Positions 1-7,859 of a DNA stretch of 64,000 bases are shown piece after piece. Position 1 is the stretch's first letter; every line of letters starts with the position of its first letter. The DNA comes from Streptococcus constellatus subsp. constellatus (GTDB lineage Bacteria > Bacillota > Bacilli > Lactobacillales > Streptococcaceae). The DNA lies in NCBI RefSeq assembly GCF_023167545.1, contig NZ_AP014647.1:868001-932000 (forward strand), in the 5' to 3' direction. The translations under genes were made by a program, and so were the position numbers. The notes beneath the pieces are model-generated. The model was not told the DNA's origin. It was given only the letters and a program-made list of their open reading frames with translations, and did no database searches.

Positions 1-1452
1 CCAAGGAATTTTAGCAAAATCTGCAGTCATTCCGTCAATAGAAGTAATAGCACGAATTGCAATAGTGTAGTCATAAGTTCGACCATCTCCCATGACACCT
101 ACCGAACGAACACCAGTATTCACAGTGAAGTATTGCCAAATATCACGATCGAGTCCAGCTTTCACGATTTCTTCGCGAAGAATGGCATCAGATTCACGAA
201 CAGTTGTGAGTTTTTCTTCGGTAATCTCGCCCATAATACGAATGGCAAGTCCTGGACCTGGGAATGGCTGACGCCAAACAATTTCATCTGGCATACCAAG
301 TTCTGTACCAAGCGCACGAACTTCGTCTTTATAAAGTGTATTGAGAGGTTCAATCAGTTTGAACTGCATGTCTTCGGGAAGTCCACCGACGTTGTGGTGC
401 GATTTGATTGTTTGGGCAGTATCAGTACCAGATTCAATCACATCTGTGTATAGTGTTCCTTGTGCGAGGAATTTTACATCTTTTAACTTGCTAGCTTCAT
501 CGTCAAAAACATAAACAAACTCATTACCAATGATTTTACGCTTTTGTTCTGGATCAGATACACCAGCTAATTTATCAAGGAAACGCTTGGCAGCATCTGC
601 TTTGATGATATTCAGACCAAATTTCCCGCCAAGAGAATCCATAACTTGCTCCGCCTCTCCCTTACGGAGCAATCCATGATCTACAAAGATGCAGATAAGC
701 TGGTCTCCGATAGCTTTTTGAAGGAGAACACCAACAACTGATGAATCGACACCACCCGATAGACCAAGAAGAACGCGTTTATCTCCAACAGTTTTTCGAA
801 TTTGCTTAATTTGCATATCAATAAAATTATCCATTGACCAATCACCTTTAGCGCCACAAATATCAAGAGCAAAGTTGCGAAGAATATCGTAGCCAAACTC
901 AGAATGACGAACTTCAGGGTGGAATTGGATGCCATAGATTTTCTTGGATGTATTTTCAATAGCTGCAAATGGACAATCGGCAGAAGTTCCGGTTCGTACA
1001 AACCCTTGAGGAATTTCTGTAACAGCGTCTCCATGACTCATAAGAACAATTTGTTGTTCAGGAGTGCTTGCAAACAGTTGCGAATCCGTATGAATGAGTT
1101 CTGACTGACCGTACTCACGATTTCCAGCGTTTCCTGCGGGTACAACTTTTCCACCTAATTTGTGAGTTAAAAGCTGCATTCCATAACAAATTCCTAAAAT
1201 CGGAATGCCCAATTCCAAAATTTCAGGGTCAAGATCAAATGAACCTTCTTCATAAACAGAATTTGGCCCACCAGACAGGATAATTCCGACTGGATTTATT
1301 TCACGAACTTCAGCAGCTGTAATTTTATTACTTTTTAGTTCAGAAAAAACACCAATCTCGCGTATACGGCGTGAGATGAGCTGATTATATTGACTGCCAT
1401 AGTCCAATACAATGATTCTTTCAACATCTTGCAATTCAGTTGTAATTGTCAT
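1..1452 (-). CDS. guaA: GMP synthase (glutamine-hydrolysing), 3' end outside window
   Basis: Converts XMP to GMP using ATP and glutamine-derived ammonia, the last step of GMP synthesis in the cytosol. The minus-strand reading is open from the ATG at 1452 to the window edge (484 codons); about 36 codons are missing compared with the usual 520 or so. The N-terminal class-I glutamine amidotransferase domain shows the nucleophile motif GICYGMQ and the partner FHPEVRHSE. The ATP pyrophosphatase domain shows the P-loop [12 protein letters not shown], and the C-terminal dimerisation part begins near the edge. An AAAGGGAAG ribosome site precedes the ATG. It is divergent from the GntR gene. Identity is certain from the motif order; only the C-terminus is unseen. 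Confidence 0.97.
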   Translation of the reverse strand, partial: MTITTELQDVERIIVLDYGSQYNQLISRRIREIGVFSELKSNKITAAEVREINPVGIILSGGPNSVYEEGSFDLDPEILELGIPILGICYGMQLLTHKLGGKVVPAGNAGNREYGQSELIHTDSQLFASTPEQQIVLMSHGDAVTEIPQGFVRTGTSADCPFAAIENTSKKIYGIQFHPEVRHSEFGYDILRNFALDICGAKGDWSMDNFIDMQIKQIRKTVGDKRVLLGLSGGVDSSVVGVLLQKAIGDQLICIFVDHGLLRKGEAEQVMDSLGGKFGLNIIKADAAKRFLDKLAGVSDPEQKRKIIGNEFVYVFDDEASKLKDVKFLAQGTLYTDVIESGTDTAQTIKSHHNVGGLPEDMQFKLIEPLNTLYKDEVRALGTELGMPDEIVWRQPFPGPGLAIRIMGEITEEKLTTVRESDAILREEIVKAGLDRDIWQYFTVNTGVRSVGVMGDGRTYDYTIAIRAITSIDGMTADFAKIPW

Positions 1453-1485
1453 TTCTTCCCTTTCTCAAATGAAATTTCTTTGTTT

Positions 1486-1515
1486 ATTCTAACACAAAAT
1501 AGAGACTTTTTCCAA
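1486..1515 (-). promoter_or_regulatory. Predicted guaA promoter
   Basis: On the minus strand a -35 TTGGAA (1510-1515) and a -10 TAGAAT (1486-1491) are 18 bp apart, with a TG upstream of the -10. A short inverted repeat TCTCA/TGAGA (1516-1530) lies between this promoter and the divergent gntR promoter and could be an operator. Confidence 0.6.
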
Positions 1516-1531
1516 TCTCATTGAGTGAGAA

Positions 1532-1560
1532 TTGACTTTTATTTCAATTGATAATACAAT
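1532..1560 (+). promoter_or_regulatory. Predicted promoter of the GntR regulator gene
   Basis: TTGACT (1532-1537) and TACAAT (1555-1560) are separated by 17 bp, close to the sigma-A consensus and suitably placed ahead of the start at 1594. Confidence 0.65.
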
Positions 1561-1593
1561 AAAAAGAGGAAATTTGTCTTGAAAGAGGTTACT

Positions 1594-2292
1594 ATGCTTC
1601 CAGCTTATATGAAAATTCACGATCAAATAAAAAAAGAAATCGACGAAGAAATTTGGAAAATCGGACAACGCTTGCCAAGTGAGCGTGATTTAGCCGAACA
1701 ATTTGAGGTTAGCCGCATGACACTTCGTCAGGCCATCACTCTTTTAGTAGAAGAAGGAGTACTGGAACGTCGTATGGGAAGTGGTACATTTGTAGCTAGT
1801 ACACGGGTTCAGGAAAAGATGCGTGGCACAACTAGCTTTACTGAAATTATCAAAGCCCAAGGAAAGACACCTTCGAGTCAGCTTATTTCTTATCGTCGAA
1901 CATTACCAAGTAAAGAAGAAGTCGAAAAATTAGAAATCGAAAAGACTGAAAACGTCATTCGTATGGAACGAGTACGATATGCTAATCACATTCCTGTAGT
2001 TTATGAAGTCGCTTCAATTCCAGAAAAATTTATTAAAAATTTTAACAAAGAAGAAATTACTAGGCATTTTTTCCAAACATTACAAAAACACGGCTATAAA
2101 ATTGGGAAATCCCAACAAACCATTTATGCACGTCTTGCCAAAGAAAGGATTGCGCATTACCTGGAAATTCCTAAAGGTCATGCGATTCTTGGTTTGACAC
2201 AGATTTCTTATTTTGACAATGGAACGGCTTTTGAATATGTCAAAAGTCAATATGTCGGCGAACGATTTGAATTTTATTTAGAAAACAATTAA
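1594..2292 (+). CDS. GntR/HutC-family transcriptional regulator (UTRA domain)
   Basis: DNA-binding regulator of about 232 residues. The N-terminal winged helix carries the family signature (GQRLPSERDLAEQFEVSRMT at residues ~25-45), followed by an RMGSGTFVA wing. The rest is a UTRA-type ligand-binding domain typical of the HutC/FarR subfamily. I chose the ATG at 1594, with GAGG five bases upstream, over the in-frame TTG at 1579, which adds only five residues. It sits divergently from guaA, but the effector and target cannot be read from the sequence. Regulation of its own promoter or of guaA is possible. Confidence 0.9.
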   Translation: MLPAYMKIHDQIKKEIDEEIWKIGQRLPSERDLAEQFEVSRMTLRQAITLLVEEGVLERRMGSGTFVASTRVQEKMRGTTSFTEIIKAQGKTPSSQLISYRRTLPSKEEVEKLEIEKTENVIRMERVRYANHIPVVYEVASIPEKFIKNFNKEEITRHFFQTLQKHGYKIGKSQQTIYARLAKERIAHYLEIPKGHAILGLTQISYFDNGTAFEYVKSQYVGERFEFYLENN

Positions 2293-2300
2293 TTTATATT

Positions 2301-2356
2301 ACCTAATTTAAGATATGTAAACACTGTCGCTGATGTGGGAGTGTTTTTAGTTAGGT
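2301..2356 (+). terminator. Nested inverted repeat after the GntR gene, likely terminator
   Basis: An outer pair ACCTAA (2301-2306)/TTAGGT (2351-2356) encloses an inner pair AACACT (2320-2325)/AGTGTT (2340-2345) followed by Ts. It separates gntR from ylxM. The loop is long, so the strength is uncertain. Confidence 0.45.
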
Positions 2357-2394
2357 AAATCTCTTCGCTAGTAGTAGAGTTTTACTGTATTTTT

Positions 2395-2403
2395 TGGTAT
2401 AAT
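2395..2403 (+). promoter_or_regulatory. Extended -10 promoter of ylxM-ffh
   Basis: TGG followed by TATAAT (2398-2403) forms an extended -10 element. No good -35 is present at the usual distance. The ATG of ylxM begins 8 nt after the box, so the transcript probably starts at or next to the start codon. Confidence 0.65.
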
Positions 2404-2410
2404 AAATCTT

Positions 2411-2743
2411 ATGGAAATTGAAAAAACCAATCGAATGAATGCTCTATTTGAATTTTATGCAGCACTTCTAACAGATAAACAAATGAATTATATTGAACTT
2501 TATTATGCAGATGATTACAGTCTCGCTGAGATTGCTGAAGAGTTTCAAGTTAGCCGTCAAGCTGTTTATGATAACATCAAACGGACTGAGAAGATTTTAG
2601 AAGACTATGAAATGAAACTTCACATGTATTCAGATTATATCGTTAGAAGTCAAATTTTCGATCAAATAATAGAGAAATATGCTGACGATACCTATTTGCA
2701 AAAGCAAATTGCAACCTTATCTAGTATTGACAATCGAGAATAG
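2411..2743 (+). CDS. ylxM: YlxM/p13-like helix-turn-helix protein
   Basis: Small (110 aa) UPF0122-family protein always found before ffh in Gram-positives; it is thought to act with the signal recognition particle. The central helix-turn-helix resembles sigma-70 region 4 ([20 protein letters not shown], about residues 36-55). It is followed 60 bp later by ffh in the same orientation, so the pair is probably one operon. There is no Shine-Dalgarno before the ATG, and the -10 box ends 7 nt upstream, which suggests leaderless translation. The alternative start at Met9 has no ribosome site either. Confidence 0.93.
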   Translation: MEIEKTNRMNALFEFYAALLTDKQMNYIELYYADDYSLAEIAEEFQVSRQAVYDNIKRTEKILEDYEMKLHMYSDYIVRSQIFDQIIEKYADDTYLQKQIATLSSIDNRE

Positions 2744-2803
2744 TGAATTGTCAGTAAAAAAATACGCACAAATCAATATCATTAACTAGGAGAAATACAT
2801 TTT

Positions 2804-4378
2804 ATGGCATTTGAAAGTTTAACCGAACGTTTACAAAACGTCTTTAAAAATCTACGAAGAAAAGGAAAAATTTCAGAGAGTGATGTCCAAGAAGCGACCA
2901 AAGAAATTCGTATGGCACTCTTGGAAGCCGATGTAGCTTTACCAGTTGTCAAAGACTTTATCAAAAAAGTTCGCGAGCGCGCTGTCGGACACGAAGTTAT
3001 TGATACGTTAAATCCTGCTCAACAAATTATCAAGATTGTTGACGAAGAATTGACCACTGTATTGGGTTCTGATACAGCAGAAATTATCAAATCCCCTAAA
3101 ATTCCGACCATTATCATGATGGTCGGTCTCCAAGGGGCTGGTAAAACTACATTTGCAGGAAAATTAGCCAATAAACTTAAGAAAGAAGAAGCTGCTCGGC
3201 CTTTGATGATTGCTGCTGATATTTATCGTCCGGCAGCCATTGACCAGCTCAAAACTCTTGGTCAGCAAATTGATGTACCAGTATTTTCGTTAGGAACAGA
3301 AGTACCAGCAGTCGAGATTGTCCGTCAAGGTCTGGAGCAGGCCAAGGCTAATCACAATGACTATGTGCTGATTGATACAGCTGGTCGTCTGCAAATCGAT
3401 GAGAAACTCATGAATGAGCTGCGTGATGTCAAAGTACTTGCTCAACCAAATGAAATTCTCTTGGTTGTCGATGCCATGATTGGGCAAGAAGCTGCCAATG
3501 TAGCTCGTGAATTTAATGCTCAGTTAGAAGTAACTGGGGTTATTCTGACTAAGATTGATGGCGATACACGTGGTGGTGCCGCTTTATCCGTCCGCCAAAT
3601 TACTGGTAAACCGATTAAGTTTACTGGTACTGGGGAAAAAATTACAGACATTGAAACTTTCCACCCAGATCGAATGTCTAGTCGGATTTTAGGCATGGGA
3701 GACATGCTGACTCTGATTGAAAAAGCCTCTCAAGAATACGATGAGCAAAAATCACTTGAGATGGCTGAAAAAATGCGAGAAAATACCTTTGATTTTAATG
3801 ATTTCATTGACCAACTAGATCAGGTTCAAAATATGGGTTCAATGGAGGATCTACTAAAGATGATTCCTGGTATGGCCAATAATCCTGCCATGAAGAATTT
3901 TAAGGTAGATGAAAATGAAATTGCTCGCAAACGTGCCATTGTATCATCCATGACACCAGCTGAACGAGAAAATCCCAATCTTCTCAACCCAAGTCGCCGC
4001 CGTCGGATTGCTGCAGGTTCTGGTAATAGCTTCGTCGAAGTTAATAAATTTATCAAGGACTTTAATCAGGCTAAATCTGTCATGCAGGGTGTCATGTCTG
4101 GTGATATGAATAAGATGATGAAGCAAATGGGACTAAACCCCAACAATATGCCTAAGAACATGCCTGGCGGAGGAGGAATACCAGATATGACAGCTCTAGA
4201 AGGTATGATGGGGCAAGGTGGCATGCCAGATATGTCAAGTTTAGGAGGGGCCGGCATGCCGGATATGAGCCAAATGTTTGGTGGTGGACTTAAAGGAAAA
4301 ATTGGTGAATTTGCAACTAAACAAGCTATGAAACGCATGGCAAATAAAATGAAAAAAGCAAAGAAAAAGCGGAAATAA
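2804..4378 (+). CDS. ffh: Signal recognition particle protein Ffh
   Basis: SRP54 homologue that binds signal sequences of nascent membrane proteins together with 4.5S RNA and hands them to FtsY. It has 524 aa. N-terminal four-helix N domain, then the GTPase with G1 GLQGAGKTT (~107-115), DTAGR, and TKIDGD. The C-terminal M domain contains the RNA-binding SRRRR segment and a Met/Gly-rich tail with repeated GMPDMS-like units before a Lys-rich end. Start ATG is preceded by AGGAGA. It follows ylxM and ends at a strong terminator. Confidence 0.98.
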   Translation: MAFESLTERLQNVFKNLRRKGKISESDVQEATKEIRMALLEADVALPVVKDFIKKVRERAVGHEVIDTLNPAQQIIKIVDEELTTVLGSDTAEIIKSPKIPTIIMMVGLQGAGKTTFAGKLANKLKKEEAARPLMIAADIYRPAAIDQLKTLGQQIDVPVFSLGTEVPAVEIVRQGLEQAKANHNDYVLIDTAGRLQIDEKLMNELRDVKVLAQPNEILLVVDAMIGQEAANVAREFNAQLEVTGVILTKIDGDTRGGAALSVRQITGKPIKFTGTGEKITDIETFHPDRMSSRILGMGDMLTLIEKASQEYDEQKSLEMAEKMRENTFDFNDFIDQLDQVQNMGSMEDLLKMIPGMANNPAMKNFKVDENEIARKRAIVSSMTPAERENPNLLNPSRRRRIAAGSGNSFVEVNKFIKDFNQAKSVMQGVMSGDMNKMMKQMGLNPNNMPKNMPGGGGIPDMTALEGMMGQGGMPDMSSLGGAGMPDMSQMFGGGLKGKIGEFATKQAMKRMANKMKKAKKKRK

Positions 4379-4390
4379 TCAAATATAAAA

Positions 4391-4430
4391 AATAAGCCGT
4401 TCAATAAATCGCGCACCGGCTTATTTTTTA
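4391..4430 (+). terminator. Rho-independent terminator of ylxM-ffh
   Basis: AATAAGCCG (4391-4399) pairs perfectly with CGGCTTATT (4417-4425), followed by a T run. Confidence 0.85.
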
Positions 4431-4482
4431 TATATTCTAGCAACAATTTTGGAATGATTGTTTTCTATGCAATCCCCCTAAT

Positions 4483-4513
4483 ATCTTTCCGAAAAACTAT
4501 AATTTTCTTGAAA
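4483..4513. other. dif(SL)-like chromosome dimer resolution site
   Basis: This 31-bp stretch begins ATCTTTCCG and ends TTTTCTTGAAA. From memory it matches the streptococcal/lactococcal dif(SL) site used by XerS, and it lies directly upstream of xerS as in other streptococci. Such sites mark the replication terminus. Gene orientation supports this: most genes to the left are on plus and nearly all to the right are on minus. Its last six bases are also the -35 box of the xerS promoter. Confidence 0.88.
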
Positions 4514-4536
4514 AAAATATAGAGCTATGCTATACT
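4508..4536 (+). promoter_or_regulatory. xerS promoter overlapping dif
   Basis: TTGAAA (4508-4513), 17-bp spacer, TATACT (4531-4536) with an upstream TGC (extended -10). The -35 lies inside the dif arm, so recombinase bound at dif should compete with RNA polymerase. Confidence 0.8.
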
Positions 4537-4573
4537 TCTTATAGAGAATAAAATAAAATAATGGAGATCCTTT

Positions 4574-5644
4574 ATGAAGCGTGAACTACTTTTAGAAAGA
4601 ATTGAAAAACTAAAGACTATTCTACCCTGGTATGTTTTGGAATATTATCAATCTAAATTAACTGTTCCATACAGTTTTACAACCTTATATGAATATCTTA
4701 AAGAATACAATCGTTTTTTTCAGTGGATTTTAGACTCTGGAATTGCTGATGTCTCACAAATTGCAGAAATTCCTTTATCGGTGTTGGAAAATATGACTAA
4801 AAAAGATATGGAATCATTTATCCTTTACCTACGGGAACGACCGTTGCTTAATGCTAATACCACGCAAAATGGAGTATCTCAAACAACTATTAACCGCACT
4901 CTTTCAGCTCTCTCTAGCCTTTATAAATATTTAACTGAAGAGGTGGAAAATGAGAATGGAGAGCCTTATTTTTATCGTAATGTTATGAAAAAAGTGTCCA
5001 CTAAGAAAAAGAAAGAAACTTTAGCTGCACGAGCTGAAAATATTAAACAAAAGCTCTTTTTAGGCACGGAAACTGAACAATTTTTGAATTATATTGATGA
5101 AGAATATCCTAAAAGTTTATCTAATCGCGCCCTCTCCTCTTTCGACAAAAATAAAGAGCGAGATTTGGCAATTATAGCATTGCTTCTTGCATCTGGTATT
5201 CGCCTATCCGAGGCGGTCAATCTTGATTTGAAGGACCTTAACCTAAAAATGATGGTCATTGAAGTGACTCGTAAGGGCGGAAAAAGAGATTCTGTCAATG
5301 TTGCAGCTTTTGCCAAACCCTACTTGGAAGCCTATCTTGAGATTCGGGCCAAACGCTATAAAGCTGAAAAATCAGACACTGCCCTATTTTTGACAGAATA
5401 TAGAGGTGTTCCTAACCGGATTGATGCTTCTAGTGTAGAAAAGATGGTTGCTAAGTATTCTGAAGATTTCAAAGTTCGAGTGACACCTCACAAACTCCGC
5501 CATACGCTGGCTACTCGACTTTATGATGCTACTAAATCTCAAGTTTTGGTCAGTCATCAGCTAGGACATGCCAGTACTCAAGTTACAGACCTCTACACCC
5601 ATATTGTTAATGACGAACAAAAAAATGCATTGGATAATTTATAA
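4574..5644 (+). CDS. xerS: Tyrosine recombinase XerS
   Basis: Single tyrosine recombinase that resolves chromosome dimers at dif(SL), working with FtsK at the division septum. Its length is 356 aa, the usual XerS size. N-terminal SAM-like core-binding domain; C-terminal catalytic domain with Arg in SGIRLSEAV, the HKLRHT box, a His in LGHAS and the nucleophile Tyr in DLYTHI near the end. GGAG precedes the ATG. Its neighbour is the cognate dif site. The promoter layout suggests autoregulation by DNA binding. Converges with the SDR gene across a shared terminator. Confidence 0.97.
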   Translation: MKRELLLERIEKLKTILPWYVLEYYQSKLTVPYSFTTLYEYLKEYNRFFQWILDSGIADVSQIAEIPLSVLENMTKKDMESFILYLRERPLLNANTTQNGVSQTTINRTLSALSSLYKYLTEEVENENGEPYFYRNVMKKVSTKKKKETLAARAENIKQKLFLGTETEQFLNYIDEEYPKSLSNRALSSFDKNKERDLAIIALLLASGIRLSEAVNLDLKDLNLKMMVIEVTRKGGKRDSVNVAAFAKPYLEAYLEIRAKRYKAEKSDTALFLTEYRGVPNRIDASSVEKMVAKYSEDFKVRVTPHKLRHTLATRLYDATKSQVLVSHQLGHASTQVTDLYTHIVNDEQKNALDNL

Positions 5645-5687
5645 AATAAAAAGTTTGCATAATTTAAGGTATGCAAACTTTTTATTT
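5644..5687. terminator. Bidirectional terminator between xerS and the SDR gene
   Basis: Perfect 17-bp inverted repeat (arms 5644-5660 and 5671-5687, 10-nt loop) with A/T-rich ends giving T runs on both strands. Confidence 0.88.
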
Positions 5688-5705
5688 GAATTGAGCTAAA
5701 TGCTG

Positions 5706-6503
5706 CTAGTTTGTGCCCATGCTCATAGTTTCTGGTAGGGTACTACCGCCGTCAATGACAATTTGAGATCCTGTAAGATAGGAGGATTCGTCACTACCTA
5801 AAAAGGCAAAGAGTTCCCCTACTTCTTGCGGTTTAGCTAATCTTTTCATTGGGACAGCGGCCGCAATATCTTGAATAGGAACTTCTGGATGTTCTGGGTT
5901 GGATTCCAGGGCCATTTTTTCGACCATCGGTGTCCGAGCATAGCCTAGCTGGCTGCAGTTAACTCGGATATTGCGATCGGCATATTCTACTGCCAAGGCC
6001 TTGGTTAAGCCGACCAGAGCTGCCTTGGTCATCGCATAAGCTGCTTCTCCAGCATCAGCAACAAAATCGCCTGTCACAGATGATGCGATGACGATAGCGC
6101 CTGCTCTCTGTTTCAACATGGGCTTGATGGTTGCCTGACAAGTGTTCCAAACGCCCTTGATATTGACATTAATATGTTGATCCCGTATCTGGTCTGTCAT
6201 TTCTTCAAAGGGCGCCAGCTTGCAGATACCAGCATTACAGCAGGCAATATCAAGATGCCCAAAGGCTTGGATAGTCTGAGAGACGGCCGCTTCCAAATCT
6301 TCTAGACGACTGACATCACCGATATAGCTGATAATATCTATTTGGTAGCTGTCACGAAGTTCTTGAGCAGTTGCTTCTACTTGAGGGTCTTGATCGAAAA
6401 GGCAGAGCTTGGCGCCATATTTGGCATAGACTGAGGCAATGCCCTGACCCAGACCGACAGCAGCTCCAGTAATCAAAGCAACTTTTCCATCTAATTTAGC
6501 CAT
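5706..6503 (-). CDS. Short-chain dehydrogenase/reductase, UcpA-like
   Basis: NAD(P)-dependent oxidoreductase of the classical SDR family, about 265 aa. Shows the cofactor motif TGAAVGLGQG near the N-terminus, an NAG motif, a catalytic Ser in ASSVTG, Tyr and Lys as YAMTK, and the C-terminal SYLTGSQIVIDGGST. The closing LPETMSMG and the sequence as a whole strongly recall E. coli UcpA. The substrate is unknown. I start at 6503: AAGGA lies 8 bases upstream of that ATG, whereas the earlier ATG at 6512 touches the ribosome site. The gene looks richer in GC than its neighbours, so an acquired copy is possible. Confidence 0.88.
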   Translation of the reverse strand: MAKLDGKVALITGAAVGLGQGIASVYAKYGAKLCLFDQDPQVEATAQELRDSYQIDIISYIGDVSRLEDLEAAVSQTIQAFGHLDIACCNAGICKLAPFEEMTDQIRDQHINVNIKGVWNTCQATIKPMLKQRAGAIVIASSVTGDFVADAGEAAYAMTKAALVGLTKALAVEYADRNIRVNCSQLGYARTPMVEKMALESNPEHPEVPIQDIAAAVPMKRLAKPQEVGELFAFLGSDESSYLTGSQIVIDGGSTLPETMSMGTN

Positions 6504-6574
6504 AGTAACCATCCTTTCTAAAACGAAGAAGTTTGACAGATTTTTGTGACATTTTATGATATATTTCTAACTTT

Positions 6575-6603
6575 AGTCTAGTACTTTTCTAGTTGCTTGT
6601 CAA
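6575..6603 (-). promoter_or_regulatory. Predicted promoter of the SDR gene
   Basis: Minus strand: TTGACA (6598-6603), 17-bp spacer, TAGACT (6575-6580). Confidence 0.65.
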
Positions 6604-6662
6604 TATAATAATGAAGGAAAACCTCGCATTTGCTATGATGTTTCGTCCTCTTTATAAAAATT

Positions 6663-6803
6663 CTATCCAATAATTTCTGTAGGGTTCGATAATAAGGAAC
6701 TTGCTCCAAAGCGGATATTCTCCAAGCGATTATTGGCTGTGGTGTATCCCAGAAGCATCTGAACATCCTGATAACCAGCTTCTTCAAACAATAGAGAAAA
6801 CAT
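6663..6803 (-). pseudogene. 46-codon ORF, possible gene remnant
   Basis: An ATG-started reading frame of 46 codons with protein-like composition (for example GYTTANNRLENIRF) between the aco terminator and the SDR promoter. Its first codons overlap the terminator stem of lplA. I do not recognise the family; it may be the tail of a decayed gene or chance. The 340-bp gap otherwise holds only the SDR promoter and the terminator. Confidence 0.25.
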
Positions 6804-6842
6804 CCTTAGTTAAATAAACGTAAGGATGTTTTCTCTATTGTT
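6787..6842 (-). terminator. Strong terminator of the aco-lplA operon
   Basis: Perfect 22-bp stem (6787-6808 with 6821-6842) and a 12-nt loop, directly downstream of lplA. It lacks a long T run but is the longest perfect stem in this part of the window. Confidence 0.75.
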
Positions 6843-6855
6843 ATAGTCTTGTGAT

Positions 6856-7845
6856 TTAGCCGACCACTGCTTCTGTAATTTCTTCTTGGCTAATTCCAGC
6901 GAAATAGCGAGAAATATCCAGGTTTTCAAGAGCATTTAAAACATCTTCTCTTTCATATTTAACACCCTTGAGGACTTCTTCTACTGCTGCTACATCTTCG
7001 ATTCCAAAGAAATCTCCGTAAATTTTGATGTTTTCGATTTTTGACTGAACAACATTGGCAAAGATTTCGACTTTACCACTAGTAAACTTGGTACCACGAC
7101 GAACATTGTATGCTGGCGATTTGCCATAGTTCCAATCCCAAGTAGCAAATTTAGTTTCCTTGATATGGTTGATTTCAGCTAGTTCATCATTAGAAAAGGC
7201 ATATTCTGTCATTTCTGGATGTTCTTTCTTCATATAGTCTAGCAGGAGGTCGCGAAATTGCTCGACAGTAATTTTTTCAGGCAATTCATCAACGATATTG
7301 GTTACACGAGCTCGAACAGATTTGACTCCTTTGGACTCAAACTTATCTTTGGAAACTTTTAAGGCATTCGCTAAGACGGATAATTCTACGTCAAAAAGCA
7401 GGCAGCCGTGGTGCATAATTCGACCATTGATGTAGGCTTGTGCATTGCCACAGAATTTTTTCCCGTCAATTTCCAGATCGTTGCGTCCTGTAAATTCTGC
7501 TTTTACACCTAATTCTTCCAAAGTCTTGATGACTGGGATAGAGAAACTCTTAAAATCAAAGGCTTTGTTTTCAGATTCTTTGGAAATGATGGTATAGTTG
7601 AGATTGTTATAGTCATGATAAACAGCTCCACCTCCACTGATACGACGAACAACCTCAATGCCATGCTCTCGGACATAGTCACGATTGATTTCTTCAATAG
7701 TATTCTGATGACGTCCGACAATGATAGAGGGTTTATTGATCCAAAGCAAGAAAATCATATCTTCATCAAGGAGATGCTTGAAAGCATATTCCTCAAGTGC
7801 GATATTAAAAGCTGTATCATTACTGTTGTTAATAATGTATTTCAT
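6856..7845 (-). CDS. lplA: Lipoate-protein ligase A
   Basis: Activates lipoate with ATP and transfers it to the lysine of lipoyl domains. 329 aa, with the RRISGGGAVYHD box (~70-81), the G-R-N-D motif at TGRNDLEIDGKKFCGNA, and the MHHGCLLFD segment typical of LplA, followed by a small C-terminal accessory domain. It is the last gene of the aco operon, 14 bp after acoL, so it very likely lipoylates the domain fused to AcoL. An AAGG ribosome site is present. Confidence 0.95.
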   Translation of the reverse strand: MKYIINNSNDTAFNIALEEYAFKHLLDEDMIFLLWINKPSIIVGRHQNTIEEINRDYVREHGIEVVRRISGGGAVYHDYNNLNYTIISKESENKAFDFKSFSIPVIKTLEELGVKAEFTGRNDLEIDGKKFCGNAQAYINGRIMHHGCLLFDVELSVLANALKVSKDKFESKGVKSVRARVTNIVDELPEKITVEQFRDLLLDYMKKEHPEMTEYAFSNDELAEINHIKETKFATWDWNYGKSPAYNVRRGTKFTSGKVEIFANVVQSKIENIKIYGDFFGIEDVAAVEEVLKGVKYEREDVLNALENLDISRYFAGISQEEITEAVVG

Positions 7846-7859
7846 CTCAATAGTGCCTT

